Assembly: GCA_018287875.1 (NCBI GenBank)
Contig: JAGVVL010000022.1
Coordinates: 4,278,001 to 4,342,000 of the forward strand
Direction of reading: 5' to 3'
From: Nigrospora sphaerica
Lineage: Eukaryota; Ascomycota; Sordariomycetes; Amphisphaeriales; Apiosporaceae
Length of the DNA stretch: 64,000 nucleotides
Part shown: piece by piece, positions 11,801 through 20,138 of the stretch
Position numbering within the stretch: the stretch's first letter is position 1
Layout: each line of letters starts with the position of its first letter
The notes under the pieces: model-generated
The model's input: only the letters and a program-made list of their open reading frames with translations
Databases searched by the model: none
What the model was told of the DNA's origin: nothing
Translations under genes and position numbers: made by a program

Positions 11801-12367
11801 AGACTATCTTCAGGGTGGACCGTGGAACGTTGGAGTCGCTAGCTTGCTCGAGGGTCGTATCGGACTGTCCCATATCATGTAAGACCGGCAACCCCCATCG
11901 ATACTGAATGTGACGGGGCCATCCTTGTGCGTGATCAAGCCGAACGGCTGGAGGGATTCCACAATGAAGCTTTGACCGTCTTGCCACTTTTGTTCATCAG
12001 CTTAGGGTTGATTTATGGCGGACTGACTCACCGCCGCGTTCTCGCACGGATATGCGACACGAAACTCATTAAATAGCTGTTTGCATAGGAGGCTGAAGAT
12101 TGAAAATTACCAAAGGTGCCCGTTTTCTGGGATTCCGCACTGACACGTGACGCAGCAAGATAACAATAGGATGGCATCAAATTCTTCCATTCCGCTAGTC
12201 TTCATGTATAAGGGGAGAAGGGGAGTACACAGGAATGCCCTTATGAAACAAAACTCGCCTAAAACCCAAACGAGACCGTGAGATTCTGACCAGAGCACAG
12301 TCGTGCCACATAGGAAAGCGAGCGGCTATAGGCTGGGTCCATCTTTCCACGAGATAGGGTGGTGCGC
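11801..12367. other. Convergent intergenic region
   Basis: This is 567 bp between the 3' ends of the P450 (+) and the repeat-peptide gene (-). No gene is seen; it should hold both 3' UTRs and poly(A) signals. Confidence 0.6.
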
Positions 12368-13561
12368 TTAGACGGCAGTGTTTCCGGGGGCGTTGGTCTT
12401 GCTGTCAGCCTTGGACGGACTCATGGGGCGAGGACCGCCCGTCAGGCCGCCCAGGAGACCACCGACACCAGCAGCGGGGCCGTTGTTCCTAAAAAGACAT
12501 TTCGCGTCAGTCCTTGCCAAGGGGGAATAGGAGGGTTAAACGGGAAATTCGACTTACTGGCCGGAGCCGCCATCGCCGAGCAGGCCACCGAGAACACCCT
12601 GGGGGCTGCGCTTCTCAATATCTTCGGCATCCCGACCCGTCAGGCCGCCGAGGAGGCTACCAACACCGCCGTTGTGGCTGCCGGCCCTGACAAGGGAGAT
12701 GCGTCAGCAAGATGTGCGCGAGGGAAGGGGGTGTTTCGCAAAGCCAACTTACTGTTCCTTAGCACCGCCGCTGGAGCCTCCGTCGCCGAGGAGACCGCCG
12801 AGCACGCCCTGGGGGCTGCGCTTGCCGGTCAGGCCGCCGAGAAGGCTACCGACACCGCCGTGGTGGCCGCCGGCCTGGCCCTCGGCGCCGCCGCCAGAAC
12901 CTCCGTCACCGAGGAGACCGCCGAGCACGCCCTGGGGACTGCGCTTGCCGGTGAGACCACCGAGCAGGCTGCCGAGACCGCCGGGGTGACCGCCGGTCTG
13001 GCCCTCGGAGCCGCCGGCACTTCCCCCGGAGCCGCCGTCGCCGAGGAGACCGCCGAGCACGCCCTGGGGGCTGCGCTTCTCGACATCCTCGGCATCCCGG
13101 CCCGTCAGGCCGCCGAGCAAGCTACCGACACCGCCGTGGTGGCCGCCGGCCTGGCCCTCGGCGCCGCCGCCAGAACCTCCGTCACCGAGGAGACCGCCGA
13201 GCACGCCCTGGGGGCTGCGCTTGCCGGTGAGACCACCGAGCAGGCTGCCGACACCGCCGGGGTGACCGCCGGACTGCCGGCCCCCCTCGGCACCACCGCC
13301 GGAACCGCCGTCGCCGAGGAGGCCGCCGAGCACACCCTGCGGGGCGCGCTTCTCGGCGGCGGCGTCGCGGCCCGTCAGGCCGCCCAGCAAGCTACCAACA
13401 CCGCCGTGGTGGCCGCCGGCCTGGCCCGTGGCACCGCCGCCCGAGCCGCCGTCGCCGAGGAGGCCGCCGAGCACGCCCTGGGGGCTGCGTTGCTCCACGG
13501 GTAGGCCGTGGACCGAGACGTAGGCGACCAGGGCCGTGGAAAAGAGGGTCGAGTACTGCAT
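12368..13561 (-). CDS. Secreted precursor of seven Gly-rich modules bounded by Kex2-type sites
   Basis: Exons are 13561-12753, 12686-12558 and 12488-12368, giving 352 residues; both introns are phase 2. The ATG at 13561 begins a signal peptide (MQYSTLFSTALVAYVSVHG). Seven modules follow, each starting (S/A)PQGVLGGLLGDGGS and most ending GVGSLLGGLTG. Modules 2-7 are each preceded by Lys-Arg, often as EKR; the first follows EQR. The last module ends in a unique hydrophilic tail without a further site. This is the architecture of fungal Kex2-processed repeat proteins, in which the Golgi protease Kex2 releases near-identical peptides. Known relatives include hyphal-surface repellent peptides, pheromone precursors and ribosomal cyclic-peptide precursors. 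The modules are rich in Gly and Leu, have no Cys and no Tyr, and could be amphipathic wall or surface peptides. Both introns fall at the same module position (the Gln codon after GGSG), so one was probably copied with its module. Confidence 0.85.
12558..13510 (-). repeat. Tandem repeat array inside the repeat-peptide gene
   Basis: Coding units of roughly 120-150 bp recur through exons 1 and 2. The nucleotide identity between units is visibly high (CCGAGCACGCCCTGGGG recurs on the plus strand). Such arrays change copy number easily, so module number may vary between strains. Confidence 0.8.
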
Positions 13562-15474
13562 CTTGGTGGCGGAGTTGTCGGAGATGTATGGGAAAAGTTG
13601 GTAAATGTTGTGAGACAAGGAATGAATCCGGAGAGGAGAAGAGGCGTATAGTGAGCTGTGGTTAAGTAGTGGTTGGTTGAGAAGTAGAGAAAGTGAATCT
13701 GAAGAAAGAAGGTGGCGAATGAAGTGGATGAAGCTGTTGTTGTGAAGAAGAAGTTGATGATGAAGGTATAAAATTTGGACAGTATAGCGGGAATTCTGAG
13801 AGGGCTATATAGTTCTGTGTGCTCACCACCTGCTCCGATATTTTTGTTTCTAATAGGCGCCGTGTCGACAGCCAAGCACCACGTCCATTTCCAGGTACCA
13901 TGTTGATGCCATCCACTACACGCCGTCCGCATCGCGTACGGCTGCGAGGCAGACAAGGCCGCCAGTCGAGACATGATGGACGCCAAGGCAATGGTTTCCT
14001 ACTCTATTCGGAGCTGCCGGGACCGGCGCACAGCGCTACATTGTCCGGGACGCGGGCCAGGGAGCGGCCCGGAAAGGGGTGGCAGGTTTGACAGGCGATG
14101 GGCACGGACGGCACGACAGGCAAGACCCCAGCAGCGGCACGTTTTTGGATGACAACGTGGTGTTTCGGGAGGGCGGAGAGAGACATAGTAGTCTGGGGAA
14201 GCTAGAGATGGTTCGGGGGAAGTGGTTCCATACTAGTGAGTTAGCAACGGATGGACGGCAAATGACAACGGACCTAGTGCAAAGCTTGGCCTGTTTCGAC
14301 CGCGGGTCCTGCACGGCTGCTGCTGATCATCTGGTGCGACTCGCCCTAATAATAGCGCACGCCTCGCCAGACTACCCAGTCGTGGCCATGCGACGGCGCG
14401 GAAACCGGCACGCGGCCGTGTGGCGCGGGTGCGGAACCCTCGAAGGCGACGGCCATGAGGCTGTCGGCTTCCAGGCCCTTGGTACACAATGCTCACCAGA
14501 CGTCGCCAAACCCACGGACTGCCGTGCGTCCCCCCCCACACACACCCGAGCCTCGCCGTCGACACCATTGCCACTACGTCGCAAGCGTGACGCGGACGCA
14601 GCAGCAGCCCGACAGCCGCTCGTCCGAGGTTGCGTGGCCGAGGAGGCTTGGCTCCCTGCTCCGTGTGCAGCACCCGGATCGCCCTTACCGCCCCGGCCGC
14701 GCGCGCATCTCGATCGGCAGGCCGTCACGAGCCCGAGCAGGGCCTCGGCGTGGCTATCGGTAGGTCGTCGAGCGCGCCAAGGCGCCGTTGCAGCGACTTG
14801 GTCTCACCCTGGCCCTAATGAGACAGGAAATCTTGGGGAGCAAAGCAGTTCCACACCCCATCCTGTCCCTTTCGTCCGAACACTCGTAGCCCCACGTTGT
14901 GGAAGGGCGGTTTGCGACTCTTTGGAATAAACGAAAGCGCATAGGAAATAGACGCTGGATCCATCATGCAACGAGATTGGACGTGCCGATCACTTCAAGC
15001 TGCCTAAGCCCTACAATACTGCCCAGAATAGCTCTCTCTTCTTTAGTGTGTTTATGCACACAGCCTATCCCACCGTTTTCATCACTTACACGCCGCTTCA
15101 TTGACTAGAGGTCACGGCCTAAACCTTCATATGCCCCCATACCCCTGAGCCCGCGCGCTTGACTAATTACATCGTTCTTTCTACTACCCCGTCTTCTTCA
15201 CTTGAGAACCAATGTTACTAACAACGTTAGTTTTGAAAGACGACTTCCATCTCTCTTCAATCACAAGGCGGAGTCATTGCCGTCCAGGGCCGGGGCGACC
15301 TTCTCACCGCCAGAATGTACTAGAGACCGGTCTTTGGTTTTCTGTCACCAGCACGCATTTAGCACAACTGAGGATCTATAGACAGCATCTTTTTCTCTCT
15401 CCCAAACGCCCACTCTGCAGCTACCTGCAACATCGATACACCGCAGAAGGCAGGTACCTCTTCGTGGAAAAGAC
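13562..15474. other. Intergenic region, no gene supported
   Basis: This is the upstream region of the repeat-peptide gene (-) and the downstream region of small secreted protein A (-). Long overlapping frames around 14.1-14.9 kb exist on both strands. They have low-complexity Arg/Pro/Ala composition typical of non-coding GC-rich DNA, so I call no gene. Confidence 0.5.
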
Positions 15475-15969
15475 TCAACGGAAAACAACCGACTTGAAGT
15501 CCCCCTTCTCCATGCAGGCCCCACCACGCAGACCAATAGAGTCGCCATTGCAACCAATATCCTTGTTTGCTGCAGGGGATGGAGACGAAAATTGTAAGTG
15601 AACGATGCCCATAAAGCCTGCAAGTCAGGAAGGGGTGAGGGGTGAGGGGTTAGCTTACCGCTGCTGAAGAGGTAGCCGGCCGTGTTGTAAAAGAAAGCAC
15701 CAGTCTTTCCGTCGAGGTCATAGCAGTTCCCAGAGCTCGGGGCCGCGTGGTACAGGATGTTGCGGTCGTTCTTGCTACGATGCCCATCATTTAGCCAAGC
15801 CACGATTGTTTGGGTGCCAGATAGCCATCTCTTACCAGTCATCCAGCGTACGGTACTGGTTCAGCTTCGGCTTGTCCCGAGCAAAGAGGTTACGGCCGCT
15901 GGGCGATTCGGTAGGGGAAGCCATGGCGAGGGGAAGGCTCACGGCCGCGGCGATCATGACAAACTTCAT
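15475..15969 (-). CDS. Small secreted protein A (four cysteines in the mature part), paralogue of the gene at 17356
   Basis: Exons are 15969-15836, 15774-15659 and 15569-15475, giving 114 residues. The intron phases (2 and 1) are the same as in the paralogue. A signal peptide (MKFVMIAAAVSLPLAMA) is followed by a short pro-region. The mature domain has LNQYRTLDDC, NDRNILYH, GNCYDLDGKTGAFFYNT, a GCNG motif and GGACMEKGDFKSVVF, so four cysteines and probably two disulphides. For exon 3, the acceptor at 15570 aligns with the paralogue; an upstream acceptor about 57 nt earlier would be in frame and add 19 residues. A TATA box lies at 16081-16086. Small secreted families of this shape are common in plant- and fungus-associated moulds. 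The function is unknown and effector-like activity is inference. Confidence 0.75.
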
Positions 15970-16080
15970 GGTGGATGGTGGATTTGGAGCTTGAGGTGAA
16001 GTGATTGATGGAATGAAATGGAATGCTGCGATGTTGATGATGTCCTGATCCCAACCCGGATTTGCTTGTTTTGCGTTCCC

Positions 16081-16086
16081 TTTATA
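16081..16086 (-). promoter_or_regulatory. TATA box of secreted protein gene A
   Basis: TATAAA on the minus strand (CGGGTATAAAGGG), 112-117 bp before the ATG at 15969. Confidence 0.5.
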
Positions 16087-17214
16087 CCCGTGGAGCGAAC
16101 GCTCACTTCGCTGCTGCCTTGTGTTTTTCCAACATGTCTAAGCAGATCCCAAAGACGTTGCTGACAACTGCCCCGTAGTACACAGCCGTGCGGCGATACC
16201 TACTGCCGGCATCATAATGTGGCAACATAGGAGGGAACTGAGATTGCTGCGAATCCTTCGGGGTGTCGATCGTGGAGCTTGCCTGGGGTTATAGGGGCCG
16301 GCGTGTATGCCCTTAGGGCTGAAAGGACGAGATGACCGACAAGCACGTCGATCACTACACAAAAAGGCAGTGGGGGTCTTCAGCTGCTTATCGGGCGGCC
16401 CCCACACTACGTTTGCCAGGCAGTTTATTGCTGTGTAGATCTGCACAGCCAAAGCTGGGGTCCGATCCTTCCAGCCCCTCATCGGTGCAGTAGTGTGTAG
16501 ATCATTGCCAATACCGCCCCACATTGGCTATTCAAAGTAAGGCATCCCACAGGGGAACGGGGGATCTGCCGAAGGATTACACGTAGCTGGGCTAAATTTA
16601 AAACTGCCGGTAGGACCCATGACAAGGCTGTGAGCTTAAATCCATGTTCTCACCGCCCATAACCCCCGGAAGGAGATGTGCGTACGACTTCTTGATGGTG
16701 GCCGGGCGACGATTGTACTACCTCTCGCGCTCCACTGCGTCGTCACTGATGTGCCCCGTATAATTCGGGTCTCCAAGGCTGAGTGAACATTGACTGCTCC
16801 CCGAGGCATCTGATGAGTCAAGCGATCTTCGTCACGGTAAGATAGATTTTCGTGCAACAAGCGACACTGATGTCATTCAGGAAGAAAGCAAACCGTTGTA
16901 CGAGATGCAGGAATCGATCTGCGTCGCAGACTCGTACCCGGGGTCGGCGAAGCAACTTACTAAGCGGGATCTACACTGTGTAAGGAACCGGAGTCGAAGT
17001 CCGCGGGCGCCTGCTGCTACGTGCACATCTCAATGGTTAATGGAGCTTCTGATCCTGCAAGATCGACAATTTTCAGCTACGCCGATCTTTCAGGCAGCAG
17101 AATTGAACCGAAGGATTATACGTGATTTGAATGATAGGCATAGCCCCTCGGTATAGGTACGTATACGATGTGTGATATGCTAGAGGGACACACCATCGCC
17201 GTCCCAAGCTTATG
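16087..17214. other. Shared divergent promoter region of secreted protein genes A and B
   Basis: About 1.1 kb lies between the two TATA boxes. No gene is seen. The arrangement makes it a candidate bidirectional control region, though the distance is large enough for two independent promoters. Confidence 0.5.
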
Positions 17215-17220
17215 TATAAA
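17215..17220 (+). promoter_or_regulatory. TATA box of secreted protein gene B
   Basis: TATAAA (TTATGTATAAAGG) lies about 136 bp before the ATG at 17356. The leader between them is pyrimidine- and CCA-rich. Confidence 0.55.
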
Positions 17221-17355
17221 GGTTGCAGCTGCACGACCTTTGGATTTGGGTTCACCTCGAACTACCAAGTCATCGCACATCCACCACTTCCAACCCATCG
17301 ATCCCAGGCTCCTTTTGACTATTTCCCAATCCTTCCTCCTTCAACCAACCTCAAG

Positions 17356-17837
17356 ATGAAGTTCCTCCTGTTCGTCGCCGCCTGCGCCCTTCCCGCCCTG
17401 GCCCTTCCAGAGCCCGTATCTGGAGGCGTCACCCTGGCGGCCCGGGACAACGTCAAGCTGAACCAGTACCGCACCATGGACGACTGGTAAGTTGCAACCC
17501 CCCCCTTTGACATACCAACAAGAAGACGCTGGGCATCTAACCGCTTCGAATTAGTGAAAACGATCGCAACATTCTCTTCCACTCGGCCCCGGCCTCGGGC
17601 AAGTGTGTCGAGCTGGACGGCCAGACCGGCGCCTTCTTCTACAACACCGGCGGCTTTTGGCAGTCCTACTGTAAGTAAAATCCACTACGTCACGGGTTTC
17701 GGCGAGGTGTGGATCATGGCTTACCCAGCGGCACAGCGTACGACAACCATGGGTGCGGCGGCACCTCCCACAAGTTCCAGCGCTACACCGGCCGGTGCGT
17801 CGAGAGGGGCTCCCAGAACTCGGTCAAGTTCTCTTAG
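17356..17837 (+). CDS. Small secreted protein B (four cysteines in the mature part), paralogue of the gene at 15475
   Basis: Exons are 17356-17486, 17555-17670 and 17737-17837, giving 115 residues. Donors are GTAAGT in both introns and the first has a CTAAC branch site. The signal peptide is MKFLLFVAACALPALA. The mature part has LNQYRTMDDC, ENDRNILFH, GKCVELDGQTGAFFYNT, YDNHGCGG and TGRCVERGSQNSVKF. It aligns end to end with protein A, including both intron positions and phases, so the two arose by duplication and now face away from each other. The exon 3 start after GCACAG (17736) is the only nearby acceptor that keeps phase and the cysteine spacing. It is a secreted, probably disulphide-bonded protein of unknown function. 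Confidence 0.8.
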
Positions 17838-18424
17838 ACAATCTTTGGATGCTTTGGGGATGCTTCAAGGAGAGTACAGCGGCTATGCTTCTTAACTGCT
17901 AAGTGTGGTGGTGGCAACATCTGCAGGGTGCAGACATGGGCCGAGGCGGTTGTCTTTGTGGGTTGGCCTCCCCTTTTCCGCTCAGTGGTAAGGCCTTGGC
18001 AGGGAGGACGGGGGTTTGGACCGTGGTACCGATAGAGGTCAACCACGAACATGAGGTACTCTCAATTAAATACACGCTTGCAGCTGAACCCTTCAACCAC
18101 CAGCGAAAGCCCAAAATCACCGCCTGCCGGCTCGCAGCCTTGTTACCGGCCTTCTTGGCCAGGGATGTCGCTACCGGCATCTATCATGGGTTGAACTATC
18201 GGTGGGTTACAAACTATACGATGAAATTGCTTACGTGGGACGACACTTAAGTTTGGTCGTGGTGATGTTAGAGATGCTGTGCCGTATAACGCGAAGCGTG
18301 GTAGACGATGCGGTCCCGGCAGGGCGGGTCTCCATGCCCTTAAGCTACGGGAAGCTCTTTTTCTGGTAAGACAAAGGATAATACTAGGCGGAACCTATGC
18401 TAGCGGCGGTTGTGATGGCTGATG
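17838..18424. other. Intergenic region
   Basis: No gene is supported downstream of secreted protein B. Confidence 0.5.
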
Positions 18425-18670
18425 CTATACAGGTGGTGTCACTATATGCGCGCTAGTAGCTTTGACAACAACCACCGCAACAACGAGGGCCTCCATGGGC
18501 CCGAGATATACGTCGGCTGCCTTTGGATTTCGGGGTTTCTTCCAGTAGAACCAACCTGCAACGACTCCAGCAGCCGTGACCATGGCCCCAACCGCGGTGA
18601 CGATGACGTCGGCTATCCCTTTGTTCGGCATTTCCGTCGACAGAATATAAAATACGCATGAAAGATGAAT
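18425..18670 (-). pseudogene. 3' exon of a minus-strand gene split by the retrotransposon (tentative)
   Basis: Beginning after a CTCTAG acceptor at 18671, this frame runs 81 codons to a stop. It encodes a glycine/alanine-rich hydrophobic helix (IADVIVTAVGAMVTAAGVVAGW), then WKKPRNPK, then a second hydrophobic run (ALVVAVVVVKA). It joins in phase 0 to the coding-like segment ending at 25907, on the other side of the LTR element. The intervening ancestral intron would be about 121 nt. The interpretation is that the element landed in an intron. The product would have a C-terminal membrane hairpin. I do not recognise the family. Confidence 0.35.
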
Positions 18671-18775
18671 CTAGAGACATTGACTGTAAATGAGATAAAA
18701 AAGAAATTTGAGTCCTTTAAAGATAAAAGGATGCCGCGCATGTTAGGGATTGAAGGTTTGGGTACATATGAGAAT

Positions 18776-18780
18776 GGATA
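18776..18780. repeat. Target-site duplication, left copy (GGATA)
   Basis: GGATA directly precedes the 5' LTR and is repeated directly after the 3' LTR at 25891-25895. Confidence 0.9.
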
Positions 18781-19041
18781 TGTCAGAGACACAACTGGAA
18801 AGGACTCGGATCCAGGACAAAGGATAAATGGAAGATCTCAGAGCAAGGCCCTCAACAGGAAAACTGGCGAGGCAACGGACAGGTAGCGGCAGGCTACAAA
18901 TAAGGGGCAACAGGCCCAGTAGATGGATAGAAGGACAGAGATTAATGCCATTCAACCTCTACCCCTACCTACTACCTCGCCACAGCTTCGACAGTACCTA
19001 CGTGCCCCTTCTTGCCTATACTCCAAGGGCCCCCTCTGACA
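18781..19041 (+). repeat. 5' LTR
   Basis: 261 bp with terminal inverted repeats TGTCAGAG/CTCTGACA. The sequence matches the 3' LTR throughout. Confidence 0.95.
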
Positions 19042-19058
19042 CGTTAATCTCTCAATCT

Positions 19059-20138
19059 ATGACGGAGACATCTCAAGAACCGCACCAGGACTGTCGAAAC
19101 ATACCGCGAGAGATGCCACCTAGCAGCAACTCAGAAGCTCCCCCTACAACGGAAGACGGAACCTCCCCAGGAATCTGTATGGAAATCATAGAGGACCTTT
19201 CTGAGGCGGAGCTAGATCGTAGGATCTTAGCCATAAAGAAGACGAGAACGCTCAAAAGAAAACGCGAGGAACTGAAGGCCTTACAAAGGGGAGAAAGCCC
19301 CCCAGGAGACACCCAGACCTCAACTAGTTCGCGGGAACCTAGCCCGAAACGCATGAAAACCTCGGATTGGGGTAAACTCACCTACAAGGGAGGAACCAAG
19401 GGGGACCTACACCGGTTCCTATTTCAAGTCAAAGCTCGATTCGACAATGTCAGCGACCTATCCACAGACCTACAGAAGGTAGCATGGGTTACCAGCTGCC
19501 TAGAAGGACCTGTGGAACGAAGATGGATCTCCCGGGTCCGAACCACCTACCAGGACAACATCAAAACAGTGACCTGGGAAAACATGGAAAACTGGCTCAA
19601 AAGAAGAGCAGGAGAAGGAGAAGACCGAAGCTACGACGCGACCTCGAAGTTACGTCGTATGTACCAACGACCATGGGAGAAATTCGACGACTTCCTCAAC
19701 CGATGGGAAGAAACAGAAATGGAAGTAGTGGACATCCTCCCAGAGAGCCTACAGGTAGCTCACCTGTTAGCAGCCATGACGGGAAGACTTCGAGACACTA
19801 TTGCTCTCAAAGGGATCCCAAAAACCAGGGAAGAATTGATCCTCGAAGCTCAGAGGGTGGAAGTGCTGCTAGGACCCCGCGACCGGTCCGTGGACAGAGA
19901 CAGTACACAAACCTCTCAACGAAACCACTATCAGACATTAGACCCACGGCAACCCAGCAGTGAAGCAACAGCCAACCGGAAAGACGAGTGTCTCAAATGC
20001 GGCAAACCACACCACCCCACTTCGCGATGCCCAGACATCCAGTGTTACCAATGTAAAGAGATGGGGCACATCTCACCCTTCTGCCCAAAGCGCCGGACCC
20101 AAGACACCGACAAACCGCGAGCCAGCCGTGCACAATAG
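19059..20138 (+). CDS. gag: Retrotransposon Gag with two CCHC zinc knuckles
   Basis: 359 residues from the first ATG after the 5' LTR. The frame is open further upstream into the LTR, but starting there would mean translating LTR sequence. The N-terminal part is acidic/polar. A central helical retrotransposon Gag-type domain (around GDLHRFLFQVKARFDN and WENMENWLKRR) would form the capsid. Two C-terminal zinc knuckles, CLKCGKPHHPTSRC and CYQCKEMGHISPFC, both fit C-x2-C-x4-H-x4-C and should bind the element's RNA. Gag ends at a UAG (20136-20138) in the context CAA-UAG-GGA, and pol continues in the same frame. The stop may be read through at low level, as in some gag-pol systems, or may be another mutation. 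Confidence 0.9.
   Translation: MTETSQEPHQDCRNIPREMPPSSNSEAPPTTEDGTSPGICMEIIEDLSEAELDRRILAIKKTRTLKRKREELKALQRGESPPGDTQTSTSSREPSPKRMKTSDWGKLTYKGGTKGDLHRFLFQVKARFDNVSDLSTDLQKVAWVTSCLEGPVERRWISRVRTTYQDNIKTVTWENMENWLKRRAGEGEDRSYDATSKLRRMYQRPWEKFDDFLNRWEETEMEVVDILPESLQVAHLLAAMTGRLRDTIALKGIPKTREELILEAQRVEVLLGPRDRSVDRDSTQTSQRNHYQTLDPRQPSSEATANRKDECLKCGKPHHPTSRCPDIQCYQCKEMGHISPFCPKRRTQDTDKPRASRAQ

Noticed and set aside
12359..13504. Plus-strand 381-codon repetitive ORF (Ala/Thr/Glu-rich)
   Set aside because: It is the mirror of the repeat-peptide gene. The minus strand has the signal peptide, dibasic sites and phase-correct introns.
12368..13561. Repeat precursor as a ustiloxin-type cyclic peptide gene
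   Set aside because: Modules lack the aromatic residues used for cyclisation, and no UstY/DUF3328-type gene is present.
13562..13618. Upstream in-frame ATG (MSHNIYQLF) as start of the repeat-peptide gene
   Set aside because: The internal ATG at 13561 gives a clean signal peptide; the upstream start would bury it.
14079..14930. Plus-strand 283-codon ORF
   Set aside because: Random-looking composition, and competing frames on both strands.
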